A stretch of DNA of 64,000 nt from Blastobasis lacticolella (GCA_905147135.1 LR990056.1:3420001-3484000); one strand, 5' to 3'. Numbered from the stretch's first letter, positions 1-10,995 are shown. The notes: generated from the letters alone by a model not told the origin. A program made the numbers and translations.

Positions 1-101
1 CATCTGTTCTTCGAGCTATGTGCCCTGCCCACTGCCACTTCAGTCTGGCAATCCTTAGAGCTATGTCGGTGACCTTGGTTCGCTTGCGGATCTCCTCATT
101 T
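1..101 (-). pseudogene. RTE-type LINE reverse transcriptase C-terminal fragment, cut by window edge
   Basis: Read on the minus strand the segment translates without a stop into NEEIRKRTKVTDIALRIARL followed by KWQWAGHIARR. This is the conserved region after the RT thumb of insect RTE-like endonuclease/reverse-transcriptase proteins ('kW.WaGHiaRr'). It is part of a LINE running off the window, and nothing shows whether the rest is intact. The family-level call rests on motif memory. Confidence 0.75.
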
Positions 102-1555
102 CTGACTCATGAAGCATTATAATATATATTTTAAACTATCATACTTTTATCATTTCTCTCTCATATCTATCGTATTAGTATTCATCCCGAACATTTGGTC
201 CTTAAGCGCCGCGTCAATCAAAATATCCACCGTATCAAAATGACCGCTAGTCAGGCATGTCCACCCGGACGTGACATTTAACATCAAAGTATGAAGCTTT
301 GAAGTTAAGGGAAACAGTTGCTGTTTTTCATGCCGTACACTCGCCGTCAGCGGCTTTGTATATCGTAGTATATAATTATCTGGACAACCACAAAAGTGGA
401 TGATAGATGAGCTGTCCGATATAATTTTAACTTCTTTGGTAAAAAGTTGTTATGTATTGCATCCTTGCCTTTGTATTTGGTGATTTTTCATTTGCAACCA
501 TTGCTCAAATAGTTTAATTTTTCTTTACTTTCAAGTAATTTTAATGTGTGCTCCAGTTAGATTAATGTTGTTAGTTTATTCCAACTAAGTTTCATTGTAA
601 TCGGATTTACCACTTTCAAGAAATTGCAAAATGCTTGTTTGTAAACTATAGTTTTCCTCATTTTCGCCATACAAAACGCCATTTGAATAGGTAATTTAAC
701 CCAATATTAACAACATGTAGTAAAATTAACAAAGTTACTAACACATCACCATCATCAATGTCATCACTACAGTCTGCTGTTGGATTCGAATCTCCTCATA
801 CTCGTTCCAATTTACAATTTCATTAAACGCTCTATTCTACTTGTAACACAAATTGATATCTTTGTCTGCGTTGAATAATTTATCTCGTCTAATAACGTCC
901 CAGTTTTAACGCGGAATGGCTCCAAAAACGATTTATTATAATTTTCCATCTCGCCTCTTCATTTCACGTTTCTCTTTATTATAATATTTTGCTGAAAACC
1001 TTTTTCATTCAGTTAGAGGGCCTTTTATCTGAATAGCTTGGCGATGATTGATGGCGTATTGTTTTGTGTCGGTGTTGGGTGCTAAGTCAACTTTAGACGT
1101 TTTTTGCCGTTGTTCAAAGCGATCAGGTGATTGTTTTTGTTTTGATGTTCGGAAAATTGCCGCCGTATTTGTATTTTCGAGGTGAATAGGATAATTTAAT
1201 TAATATATTCCATTATTAGAAGTAGCTATTATGTTATTATATTAACATCCGGAAATCAATTTCGAGTCACTTTACTAAGAGGAAGTATGATTGTAATACG
1301 AAGCCACTATGAAAACTACACTAATACTAACACTACATGATGTATTTTTAAAATAGTTTTTCAAAAAGATTTTATATGTTTTTCAAGTACAAAGTACAAA
1401 GTACTTAAAAAACTTGACGTGTAGCTTAAAATGTTAGTCTCATATAAATCATTGCTCATTAATGTCAAATGTCAAATATTTGTGCGTTTTCTAGCCAAGC
1501 TAGAAAATAGCTACATACAGACAGTAGAATTTGTGTTAAAATTCTACGAATAATA
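102..1555. other. No gene seen; A+T-rich spacer
   Basis: No long ORF, RNA gene or recognisable repeat. The run is A+T-rich with homopolymer tracts. A short tandem of acaaagt lies near 1386-1402. Confidence 0.5.
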
Positions 1556-1563
1556 TTTGTAAA

Positions 1564-1723
1564 CGCAGCGTGGGTAGGCCTCCTACAAGGCGGACCGACG
1601 ACCTGGTAAGGATCGCAGGTACCAGCTGGATGCGGAAAACACATGACCGGTCTTTGTGGAGATCTTTGGGGGAGGCTTATGCCCAGCAGTGGGCGTCTTC
1701 TGGCTGATATAATGATGATGATG
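1564..1723 (+). pseudogene. RTE-A LINE 3' end (ORF C-terminus plus ATG tail)
   Basis: An open frame gives RSVGRPPTRRTDDLVRIAGT, then SWMRKTHDRSLWRSLGEAY and AQQWASSG, ending in TGA at 1705-1707 and followed at once by (ATG)n. This is the C-terminal end of lepidopteran RTE-like ORFs, where the stop sits almost at the element's 3' end. The copy is severely 5'-truncated, as expected from target-primed reverse transcription. The same terminus occurs at 17699-17838 (minus), 57129-57290 and 63357-63522. Confidence 0.85.
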
Positions 1724-2292
1724 AATATTTGTATTAAGAACATTTACGACGCTAGGCGTATTATATTTGGTGACAAATGTACTTCAACTATATTCATCAC
1801 TAAAAATGTCCAAGTGAGTACTCAAAAATTGAAGACACAAATTGTCTGGCGTGGCGTAATTATTATGTAATTCGTAACGTACACGTAACGTTACAAAGTT
1901 ATAGATTTGTCAATTAGGTGTAAGTAAGTATTTAGGTAGTTACTAAAACTGAATTAGATAGGTATTCGTATGTAATTTGAAATTTATGCCTCAATAGCAT
2001 GACTGGTCGACATCGTCGACACAGGTGGCGTATCCCACGATTTTATTCGTCATCTTCGATTCTATATAGACGGGTATCTAATCAAATATGAATCTTATTT
2101 CCTTCATAATTGTAGATAAATTGGTGTGCTGTAAGTAAGGAATTCTGAAGTGATTGTGATTAAAGCGAAAAATTTAGAAACGTGATAATTTTTGGAACTT
2201 AATTTAGTGCCGCCAAAGGTTTTCTAAAAAGGAACGTCGATATTCTAATGGCTAATGAGTAGGCCTAGTAGGCGAGAAGTAATCAGTTTTAT
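1724..2292. other. No gene seen
   Basis: A+T-rich. A short palindrome (GTCGACATCGTCGAC) lies near 2006-2020. Nothing coding is supported. Confidence 0.45.
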
Positions 2293-2537
2293 CCCCAGTG
2301 CCGCTATGTACCAATGACTTTTACTGAGTTATGTACAATCACTAACCGATACTCTTACGGTGAGGAAAAACATCATGAGCTAACCTTCACATTTAACTTT
2401 TTAAATTTGTAACCATGTTAACAGGGTCACGGAGGCCAGAATATGACGGTCGCTTTATTATCATTACCTAATCCGCCAAATCCTAGATCATGGTTGAGGC
2501 GGACCTCAGGCGCTCCAATATTGACTCCAAGATGATT
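2293..2537 (+). mobile_element. SINE-A, old diverged copy lacking the tRNA head
   Basis: The order of SINE-A landmarks is kept: 'atgtaccaatgac', 'gagttatgtac', 'ctaaccgatactcttacggt', 'gtcacggaggccag', 'ccaaatcctagatcatgg', 'ggcggacc', 'ccaagatgatta'. The middle is deleted and many positions have drifted, including CpG sites, so this is an old copy. Confidence 0.75.
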
Positions 2538-2572
2538 AGTAATGGCATTAAAATGCAACAACCAATAAAACC

Positions 2573-2626
2573 AATAAACAAACAAAATCACAACCGGACC
2601 AAACAGAGAACCCTGTGGGACACCTA
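2573..2626 (-). pseudogene. LINE reverse transcriptase fragment (motif B region)
   Basis: The minus strand reads GVPQGSLFGPVVILFV, the RT block normally written GVPQGSxLGPxLF in Jockey/CR1-type LINEs. Only about 50 bp survive. The matching block of the intact LINE here is GVPQGSILGPVLF. Confidence 0.6.
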
Positions 2627-2994
2627 CCTGTAAAAACTCTTCGCATTAAGTGCGAAGTATGCCAGCTTGATGATTGAGTGTGTGAAGAACAATACAGTTA
2701 TCGTATTGGCTGTTAGCTCGTTGACTTCATCGGAGTATTTGGCCATGTTGATGCCCATGCAGACTAAGTTGATGAAAATAAGAAAAGCATGCACGCTGGC
2801 GTATACTTTTCGCAGCAGCAAGGACATTCCACCACTTTCTAAAAACGAAAATTATTTTGTGAAATCTGAAGCACTTCGACATATATAGATCATAATGCGA
2901 TGGACGACATTTTTAGTCAAAATGAGTGTAAAGTCATCACATCCCGATTTTCTTAGTTGGCGACTTGATTGCTGAAGGTCGTGTCTAGTCTGAA
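2627..2994. other. No gene seen
   Basis: Overlapping ORFs of 67-73 codons on both strands show no family signature and are treated as chance ORFs. Confidence 0.4.
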
Positions 2995-3310
2995 ATATTG
3001 GCCACTCTCGCTGTACCCATACTCTTTCATGTGGTTCTGTCTTCGGTGGTCTTAATAGCTTTAGCTATCGGCAGGCTAAGTGTATTTATTTGGTCTGACC
3101 AGCGGTTGGTTAACCGCGCGGTCCTTTTCCGTCGACTTGACCTACCACCAGTTTTTCCAGACTATCCAGTTTTCTGCGAGCAACGTGTCCGAAATATGTG
3201 AGTATACTCCGGAAGCAGATAGTGGATAGCCTTGTGGTTATTCTGAGTTTCGAATAGACACGTTGGTTCTGAATGCGATTCATGGAATTCGCAACATACG
3301 CCTCCAGCAC
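2995..3310 (-). pseudogene. RTE-like LINE C-terminal domain, broken
   Basis: The minus strand from 3310 reads MLEAYVANSMNRIQNQRVYS, then ILTYFGHVARRKLDSLEKLV and VGQVDGKGPRG, the '..FGHvaRR..d.LEKlvv.GkveGkrpRGRsP.RWsDQi' terminus of insect endonuclease-reverse transcriptases. After a frameshift near 3110 it continues RWSDQINTLSLPIAKAIKTT, with a TGA inside DRTT*KSMG. Frameshift plus stop make it a dead remnant. Confidence 0.8.
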
Positions 3311-3686
3311 CCCATTTTAAAAGCGTCGATTTATCTTCCGGATAATTTTAATTAAATTATATAGGTTTTGAAGTAAAAACACAAGATGATACAAAATTTA
3401 CCTGGTAAATAGTTGAATAAGAAATGCCCAGCCATACGCATAAGGTTGATATTGGGCATCAAATCAGCCACAAGACCCTGCGTTTTCACCTTTGTCATCA
3501 TCTGCAAGTGTATTATTTTAAACATCGTTTCTTTTGTCACGTATACAAATAGATACCTATTGGATTAAGTGGACAAAGAGACTAATTTTGATCCCGTACT
3601 GATTGACTCTAAGCTGTAAAGCCTTGAGCTTTGATGTATTTTGCGGGTCTGTTGGCCTTCTACAGCAGTGCGCAGTGGTACGAGCT

Positions 3687-3814
3687 ATCTCCGATAGTAC
3701 GACGCCATTTTGATTCAATTGAGTTTAAACCAATCGCAGCAAGACAGCTGTGGCTCTGGCTTTCTGCGAATGGTCCTTAAAAATTGCATCAAGATGGCGG
3801 CTACTATCGGAGAT
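3687..3814. mobile_element. Foldback MITE, 128 bp
   Basis: The ends are perfect inverted copies, ATCTCCGATAGTA and TACTATCGGAGAT. The arms continue with mismatches inwards ('cgccattttgattcaattga' against 'aaattgcatcaagatggcgg') to a central 'agacagctgtggctctgg'. A second diverged copy is at 34216-34355. There is no coding capacity and the superfamily is unassigned. Confidence 0.75.
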
Positions 3815-4844
3815 CGGCAGTATGGCTGCCCGGCGGCAGGCCCTTTACTGCTAGACACTTGGATGCACGTTTCACCCTTATGTCGTGGATCTTCCAGTTA
3901 TCCACATAAACCACATTGGTTGTACCTTTCTAACGCGTAAGGCTCAGGAATGGATTTGCCTGCGGCTGAGTTCCTTTAAGGCTCAAGATCGGGAATTCGC
4001 TATATCTTGATCGTCACTTACCACCAGAATTATGAGATGGCGAATAAATGCCACATAGTTCATTGTAACAACAAAAAGTCATTTTATACAAATATTAATA
4101 TTATTATTCAAACTACTAACCTTGATCGAGTTTCAATCCAACTTATGCAATTTCAATAAATAAAAATTTTAAAAACTTTCTTTTATTAAATTCTAAAAAC
4201 ACTACCCTCACATCTTCCAGAGACGAAGTTTATCAACTAATTAAGCATACAGAAAAAATTAACAACTCCAAAAGTCGGAAACGTGTTCCGACCACACGTG
4301 TTCTAAATCAAGTGATTGATTTTCCTTTTTCAATGTCAAATTACAAGTTTTGCACTGACGTGTACTTATTACGAAGTTCCACAACCAATAGGAGGCGAGG
4401 AGCCTGGCTTCGATGGGAAGAGTCATGTGTCAGGTGGTAATTCCTCTGTTCTATTATTTAGAGATACCACACTTATGGTCACTTATATTGCTTTAATTAT
4501 ACCGTCGTAGCGTCGATCGATATTGCTTCAAAGCGGTCAATGTTAGGTATTATATTGCTTTCTTTCTGTGTTTGCTTTTTGAAAGTTACTTCGTATTATT
4601 TCGGAAAATTTTTTTTTACTGTAATTCTTACAACTGGCAAAAAATGATTTTGTAATTTATGTTCACGCAGCTTATAAATTAGGAGCGGAATCTGGTAGTA
4701 AGCGTTATAATGTCAGGTGCAATTACCACCTAGATAGACTTTGTACTTGAAACACTATCTTTGAAATGACGCTGAATTGTTAAGATTTAGTAAACTTGTT
4801 TAAATAATGATTGGAGGGTAGATAATATGAATACTTTAATGCTC
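3815..4844. other. No gene seen
   Basis: A+T-rich and mostly unique-looking. The 64-codon ORF near 4316 has no recognisable domain. Confidence 0.4.
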
Positions 4845-5020
4845 GAATGCCATCGAGCATCAAAGCATCCCATCGATGTGCATCGAAGGCGGCACTCTTG
4901 TACCTTATCTGCGATGTCACAGACGTGAAGGCTACCGCGGATGTGGGCGCTCCGCACGCAGTCGTTGAGGGAAACCCCACACATCGCAGCGTTAACAAAT
5001 ATGGGATGAATGTTGAACAC
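4845..5020 (-). pseudogene. RTE-B LINE fragment (post-RT region)
   Basis: The minus-strand frame gives AAMCGVSLNDCVRSAHIRGS, then LHVCDIADKVQECRL. This aligns with the better-kept copy at 51983-52214 (MLRWMCGVSRKDRVRNSHIR, DSLGVRDIAEKLQECRLGWY). The catalytic RT core is missing. Confidence 0.75.
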
Positions 5021-5217
5021 TTTATTGATGGATGGACGGTTTATATAATTGGATACATTGCATATAATACCGGCTGCGTCCGAAGAAGTGTTATGATTTT
5101 GAGCGTAATATGTATACTAACGCCTCAATGAATTTTACACACTTGGGTCCCGCGAGTGACAATGGGTACTGTTTGAAGGACTTTTAGGGCCATATTATAA
5201 CTTTTGAAAGGACTTTG

Positions 5218-5452
5218 GAGCGTTGGTGGCCTAGTTATAGTATCCAGCTCGTAAGCGAGAGGCACCGGGTTCGAATCTTACTGCCTTCACGCAGCTATGA
5301 CTCTTTTCCGATGCTTTTAGGGTGAGAGTAAAACATCGTGACGAAACCTACACATTCAGGCAACTGAATGTGTAACCATGGTCTCATCTGGTCAGGTTCC
5401 ATTGGTCAGAGGCTCACGGAGATCAGATGGGAGCCGCTTCACTGTAATTTAT
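5218..5452 (+). mobile_element. SINE-A, 5' half of a copy split by later insertions
   Basis: Head 'gagcgttggtggcctag..' with box-B-like 'ggttcgaatc' near 5268, then 'aaaacatcgtgacgaaacct', 'acattcaggcaactgaatgtg', 'tctggtcaggttcc' and 'cactgtaattt'. The matching 3' portion resumes at 5928. REP-1 and LINE-2 fragments lie between. Confidence 0.85.
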
Positions 5453-5525
5453 CATAACAGCCCATAACAGTCCACTGCAGGAATTTAAGCCTCTCCCACA
5501 AATGGGTAGGTATTGCCACAGTAAT
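5453..5525 (-). mobile_element. REP-1 3' fragment inside SINE-A
   Basis: 'atcataacagcccataacagtccactgcagg..cctctcccacaaatggg..attgcca' is the minus-strand 3' end of REP-1. It begins exactly where SINE-A stops. Confidence 0.75.
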
Positions 5526-5527
5526 AT

Positions 5528-5569
5528 ATACCTGACTATTATTGCTTTTTTTAGAAAATAGTCAGGTAT
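5528..5569. repeat. Hairpin at the REP-1/LINE-2 junction
   Basis: ATACCTGACTATT (5528-5540) and its reverse complement AATAGTCAGGTAT (5557-5569) flank a 16-nt spacer. The right arm is LINE-2 tail sequence, so the left arm looks like an inverted copy of it. Confidence 0.8.
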
Positions 5570-5795
5570 TTGACTGCCATCTCACCTGATGTTAACTGCA
5601 GATGCAGTATACGGTGGAGCATACCTGTCTATTAACTATCTATTCACTATCGTTTTAAAGATACCCAAGTTGCGGCGCTCAGGGAAAATACATGCACGCA
5701 GCGAGTTCCTGTCCCTTGCCGTTCGCATCAGAAAATAATTATAAACACGCTGTGTTCGCATAGGTGGAATGTCGACAACATAGGGATATTACGCT
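5557..5795 (-). mobile_element. LINE-2 3' end, diverged
   Basis: 'gtcaggtatttgactgccatctcacctg', 'ggagcatacctg' and 'ctattcact' are the minus-strand LINE-2 tail. The rest parallels the diverged copy at 32750-33000. It is part of the insertion that splits the SINE-A copy. Confidence 0.65.
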
Positions 5796-5927
5796 GACCT
5801 ACTCCTGGAGCCCCAAAGGGGGAATGGGGTTGGGGAACTAACTCGTGCAGTTTCATCGCAAATTTCCCAAAGTGTAGTCTGTAGAATACCACCAGAGATG
5901 CCACCTTATGGCAAAGTAAGTTAAATC

Positions 5928-5993
5928 AAGTCAAGGCAACCGCGGGCCCTCGCGGGCGAGAGTACAACTGGGATATTAATGCCAAGACGATTA
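5928..5993 (+). mobile_element. SINE-A, 3' part of the split copy
   Basis: 'tcaaggcaaccgcgggccct' followed by 'gagagtacaactgggatatt' and 'atgccaagacgatta' completes the copy begun at 5218. About 475 bp of inserted sequence separates the halves. Confidence 0.8.
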
Positions 5994-6200
5994 TTTTTTT
6001 ATGTGAAACCTCTTTAAAATCATACTGAAATGTTAAGAGGACTAAGTCAGAAAACTGGACCGTAACGAAAAGGTCTATATAGTTTTACTTTAATAACTGC
6101 AAAACTATTAATTTTAGAAACATGAATATTGTGTCATTGTTTAGCGTACATCTTTTTTAGTTTTTTTATAGCAGTCGGGGTTTTTAGTTTTTAAACTACT

Positions 6201-6548
6201 TTTTTTTTATGTCATTCAGTAGGCAAACAGGCAAGCGGGCCACCTGCTGAAAAGTGGTCACCACTGCCTATAGACATTAATTAGCAACACCAAGAGTATC
6301 GCCAATGCGTTGCCCACCTCTATAACACGTTGCTCTGGCAGCAAAAAGGCAAATGCCCCTCCACTGCCAAAGCCACGGTTCCCCAATTCCCCACCCCATG
6401 GAGCACTGGAAACCTTACTCACCGGCAGAAACACAACACTATTTAAAAGAGTATTGTTTAGCTGCGGTATTCTGTAAGGTGGAGGTACTTCTCCAGTCGG
6501 GCGGCTCCAATTCGAACGGGATACCACGCCCTGCCTACTTACTTGTTC
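6201..6548 (-). mobile_element. SINE-C, near full length
   Basis: On the minus strand it begins near 6545 ('taggcagggcgtggtatccc'), passes through 'gccgcccgactgg', 'ccaccttacagaataccgcag', 'ccatggggtgg' and 'ggcaacgcattggcgatact', and ends in 'tttccatcaggtgg'-like tail plus A-run (poly-T at 6201). Copies: 29930, 30185, 35553, 44620. An ORF crosses it in one copy, but copies do not share a reading frame, so it is treated as non-coding. Confidence 0.85.
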
Positions 6549-7042
6549 TTAATGTTCTTACAATTCTTAATTTGTAAATGACAATAAAGTTTCCGCCAAA
6601 AACTATAATACAATATGTAGCAGAAACTTGTGAAAGTTTTATGAGCGGTCTGTACGTTACATTCTGTCTTTACTATGTTGTAGTCTTATACCTATTCTTT
6701 GGAAGTTATTTCAGGCGCTAGGTACATAATAACATTCGTACTCACCCGGGAGCTCGGTATCTCCCGCGTAATAAAATACAAAGATAAGCAACGGTTTACG
6801 GCTCAAGATATTCCAAAACAACCATATAAAGCGCTCGTGTTATTCCCCTGGAGGTTGTTATGTGCTTTATGTCTCATAATATCATTGCTAAATGAAATTA
6901 AAGTATTGTTTTCCTTCTTTAAGTATAGGCACCTGAAAAAGAGGCCGCATTTTCACTTGCATTAACAGGTAGATGTTATAGATGTACGCCGAGATAAAAA
7001 GTTATGATCATCATGTCATATAATGAATGTAAAAGTGTGTTA
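6549..7042. other. No gene seen
   Basis: The 88-codon ORF at 6699-6965 has no recognisable motif. Confidence 0.35.
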
Positions 7043-7050
7043 GTTGACAG

Positions 7051-8500
7051 TAGGGTTTTCAAAAACCCGACCTTTTAAGATTCCCGTGTATCGGGTATTA
7101 TTATTTTTAATACCCGGGTACCCGGGTATATACTGATTTTTTAAGAAAATGTTAGTAAAAGGTATTTATGAACCTTTTTTCAAATTGAAATATAACTAAG
7201 AAAAATGTATTAAATATCAGTAAAACTAGCCTTATTGTAAAGCGAATGAGTAAGAGTTCGGTCATGTGCCCGTTGCGTGTTTATTCCAACAAAAGTCAAA
7301 ACCATTCAACCAAAAGTGAGCTTCAGCGCTAAACAAGATTTTGTATGGAGGAAAAATTTAACTAAAAAAATATGTCACGTTGGACATCCAGATTGTGCAA
7401 TCAATGGAGTTATCCATAAGATTATTTTCTTTGGGGATATGTGTACGCAGATAAACTAGGGATGATAGAACACAACCCAGTACAGAACAGAACACCCTGT
7501 TCCTGTTGCACGTAAATGACCTGCTAGTGTCCGGTGCTTTTGGGTATGCAGACGGCACCACTGTGACGGACAGGTACACACCCAGTGCAAAGATTGGGGA
7601 GATTTGTTCACCGCCAAGCGAAGTACATTACGTCGGACTCCAACTTTCCAGGGTGTGCCCCTACAAATATGTGATAGCCAGGCTGTCCAAGCTGGAGTTT
7701 GGTGGGTATATCGAGTCCATGGCTAAAACTGCTGCCAAAAAACTAGGCATCCTCTCTAGGGCAAGGCGGTATTTCTCATATGAGCAGAGGTTGCCAAATA
7801 TAAAGCCCAAATTTGCTCTTGCATGGAATAGTGTTGTCACTTATTGGACGGATCTGCCAAGGTCTATCTAACTGCTTTGGACTCGGTTGAGATACGCGTC
7901 AAGAAACTGATAGACAATCCGCCGTTGCCGCAGGAAAATCTACAGGATCTGGATCACCGCCGTAAAGTAGCATCGCATCAGGTATTTAATAGACAGGTAT
8001 GCACCTGCACCTCAAATACCTATTTTCTATTAAAAAATAGATTTCGGTGAGTTATTAGTATATGAAATACTACAGTTTTCTGCGAAATGTGTTAAAATTG
8101 GACGTCCACATTAGGCCATCTACGAGCCAGTCGCGGAGGCCACATGGCCGAAATAATATTCAAACATAAATGGCATTTCATTATCTGCCACCTGATGGAA
8201 AGTGGACACCGCCGCTTACGACTATTTTTCTATGTTTAATTTCAATTTTAAAACCAAAGGTTTATAAAAAAACAAAACAATTATAAAAAAAATAAACTAC
8301 ACGCCTGACTTATCACGTAGAACTTATCCTGACTTATAATATGTTTTTTCTTAGTTGCCTTATGAACTCTTTAAGGCATTACATTACCGAATCAACTAAT
8401 TTTTTGAAAATACCCGGTTACCCGGGTATAATATGAGTGTTACAAAATTCCTTAAATTCCCGGGTATACCCGACCCCGGGTACCCGGGTAGAAATCCCTA
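7051..8500. mobile_element. Non-autonomous hAT-like transposon, 1450 bp, carrying a LINE fragment
   Basis: Bounded by a perfect 8-bp duplication GTTGACAG (7043-7050 and 8501-8508). Termini are TAGGGTTTTC and GAAATCCCTA (reverse complement TAGGGATTTC). Subterminal regions hold several TACCCGGGTA-type palindromes (7110-7130, 8410-8490), plausible transposase-binding repeats. 8-bp duplications with TAGGG/CAGGG-like ends are the hAT pattern. No transposase ORF is seen. The internal stretch 8090-8400 is shared with 40318-40720. A LINE RT fragment lies at 7500-8000. Confidence 0.88.
7500..8000 (+). pseudogene. LINE-1 (Jockey/CR1-like) reverse transcriptase fragment
   Basis: Frame from 7500: FLLHVNDLL, GYADGTTVTDRYT, VHYVGLQLSRV, then TAAKKLGILSRARRYFSYEQ, the RT palm and thumb order of Jockey/CR1-type LINEs. 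The catalytic YADD is YADG here, so the second Asp is lost. A shifted frame from about 7844 gives KLIDNPPLPQENLQDLDHRR, the region just upstream of the one preserved at 12890-13290. Confidence 0.8.
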
Positions 8501-8508
8501 GTTGACAG

Positions 8509-8845
8509 TTTAACTTAATTTTTAGGTATAAATTTAATTTCGCTTATTTTTATGCGATGCTCCAATGGCTATTTTTATCCAATGGTTTTGGTTCGGACAG
8601 TCCAATCTCTCCGCAATGGTCTTCAGGATGCTGTTTCGACACTTCTTGCGCAAAGAGTAGCCCGACAATTTGTACTGACAGAAATTGAGCTTAGCTATAA
8701 TGTTAGTAATATATTTAGGAACGTACATATCATTTCATTAATGGCTGATAGATCGCCTGTTTCATGTTTTTGATAAATCGTGAATCTGTGAAAATTTGTG
8801 TAGCTAATAACCAGAGTTTATAAAAATTATGTTTTATTTTAATGC
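8509..8845. other. No gene seen
   Basis: Short overlapping ORFs on both strands, no motif. Confidence 0.35.
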
Positions 8846-9290
8846 CTATTGAGGCACACGGATGGACGGTCCACCTGATGGAAAGTGGCTACCGACGTAC
8901 AGGACATCTGCTACCTAAGGGGAGCGAATGCGGTACCGGCTTTTGAGGACATGCCTTTTGAAGAAGACTATGGTATAGAAAGTGCAAAGGAAAGACTTCG
9001 GGAGGGAGCTCATTCCACATCATGCACGTGCGCGATAAAAAAGCTCACGATGCTCGTACGTTTATTGGATGCCAGGCATTTAGATAGTGTGTATGAAACC
9101 TATCCCATCGTCGGAGGGTGCGGTGGCGGAAAAGTGAAAGGAATGTTTATTCCCCGTTGTATAGACGGTAGAGAACACACAGAGCCAACGTCTCTCCGGA
9201 GGCTTAGGGATCTAAACCATCTGTGAGAAGGGGATCATCGACAATACTAACAGCCCGGCGTTGGATGGAAACAACTGAAAGGAGTTGGTG
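8846..9290 (-). repeat. Probable LINE/SINE-C-type tail and body, diverged
   Basis: 'ggtccacctgatggaaagtgg' at 8868 is the minus-strand tail motif of SINE-C/LINE-1. Downstream 'gggagctcattccacatcatgcacg' resembles the 'wrong-strand' body of such LINEs. The 113-codon plus-strand ORF at 8885-9226 has no recognised domain and is probably a chance ORF on the antisense strand. Confidence 0.4.
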
Positions 9291-10077
9291 TTATTGGAAT
9301 CGAATACATTCTGGACGAGAATCATTACGTTGAAGAACAAATATGGTATCAACTCGTAAAGCTACACTATTTTAAAACGAATTCCATCTTAAAAAGCATA
9401 CGCCTTATAGGGCTCTTAATTACACAAAAGGGCGAATTTCACTCAATTTAAAATTCAAATACGATGGAAGGGAAACTCATAAATAATTGACCTAACACGC
9501 CTAGGCACCAATTCAGTTTTCATCTGTACCCCGACCGGATATTTGAATTCATTTTGTTCCTAAATACCTTTAATCCCTTTGTTTCGCGCCTTTGTTTAAT
9601 TCACAACGTAACTTTGCCTTTTACTTTAAACTTGAATCGCGACTCTGGTCCTTGTTTCATACTAGATAACGTTCATGAAGGGAGTCAGTGAGTTTCTCAG
9701 CGGTATTGGGTAATGTTGTACAAGCAGTTATAGGGGTAGTGGTGACTTATTTCGGGGATCACGTCGCGCAAAGCCTTGCGAGAAATCTCGTAGTCTTAAA
9801 ATATTTCCACGCTTTAGTGGGATCAACGGATAAAGGAATTAGACGGTGTACCCGGTGGAAATCATTGTTTTAGCCTAGCGACTCCACGGCTTCGCACGTG
9901 TTATTCCAGCCTTTCTTTTCTATGTTAAGCATGTATACACTTAGAGACCTTCTAGAAGATAATCTCTGTCTGATGGTGCAAACCACATCTTCATCTGTTA
10001 GGAGAAGTTAGCGAATATATAGACTGACAGACAGACACGGAAATCGATTTTAGGAATATTTGGAAAATATTATTTAC
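9291..10077. other. No gene seen
   Basis: A 61-codon ORF at 9688-9873 has a hydrophobic start but no homology I recognise. Not annotated as a gene. Confidence 0.35.
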
Positions 10078-10370
10078 TAGTGGATCCAGCGCTACTTCGT
10101 TCGCAAAGGAACACTTACTTTGCCCCTACCCACCCTATTTTTCTTACTAATAAACATTAGTTATTCTTACTACTGAATCATCAGTTATTGTTGTAAAATC
10201 TGTTGCGTAGGTTAAAAGATCTAAGCGTATAGATCTAGACACACAGAGACCACAAAGATTGGAAAGTTACCTTCGTGGCAAACTTTATTTTTGCTCTGTG
10301 ATGGGGACAGAATCTTCTCTATCGGGAATCGTCTTTATATTAAAATATGTATAGAAGCCGCAAGCCAAGT
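10078..10370 (+). mobile_element. REP-2 copy, diverged
   Basis: Starts 'tagtggatccagcgctacttcg', then 'cttactaataaaca', 'aaaatctgttgcgtag', 'ttaaaagatctaagcgta'. These are the landmarks of the better copies at 55028 and 58098. Non-coding and unclassified. Confidence 0.65.
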
Positions 10371-10726
10371 CACTTCAAGAAGTTGCTTCTATCACAGCTT
10401 ATGACATCTTACCTTAGTATGAATTTCGCAAAATAAGTTGTTTTCAACATGATGAAACAGTAAGTCAGACACAATTTGATTGATTATTATTCTTTTTATA
10501 GCGTTAAATCTACATTACACGTGGCCGAGTCACTTTTGATGGGTTTTACTTGTAGGTACGAATATAATAATAAATCTCACGGTTGCTTCCAGGTATGTGG
10601 AAGTACATTACCAAGTCCCACAAATTACGATTCTGACATTGTTATCATTTTTTCTCTGCTACAGACAACTACATGTTTTACATTTTTCTTTTAAAATAAA
10701 ATAAAATAAAAAGCTTAACAAACATT
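10371..10726. other. No gene seen
   Basis: A+T-rich. The 72-codon ORF near 10476 is not supported. Confidence 0.35.
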
Positions 10727-10995
10727 CGTAAGCGAGAGAATAGAGAACCTATATTTAACACTAACCGATGAGGTGAGGTGAGGGAAAACATCGTGATGAA
10801 AACTTGCACATTCAGGCGACTGAATAAGCAAAATCCAATCCGGTCAGGATCCCGTGGTGGCAGGATCACGGATGTCAGTTGGCAGTCGCTCCGCTGTAAA
10901 TTCCCTCATCTGCCCCATCCTGGGTCATGGTCACGGCTCACGCCTGCCCTCGTGCGCGAGAGTACAACCGGAATAATAATGCCAAGATTATTTTT
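10727..10995 (+). mobile_element. SINE-A, head mostly lost
   Basis: From 'gtaagcgagag' through 'gggaaaacatcgtgatgaaa', 'cacattcaggcgactgaat', 'ggcaggatcacggatgtcag', 'gtgcgcgagagtacaaccgg' to 'atgccaagatta'. Box B and the sequence after it are deleted. Confidence 0.85.

Noticed and set aside
8885..9226. 113-codon ORF as a host gene
   Set aside because: Begins in an antisense SINE-C/LINE-1 tail motif and has no recognisable domain.
9688..9873. Small membrane protein
   Set aside because: Hydrophobic start only. No splice context, no conserved motif and no neighbouring gene support.
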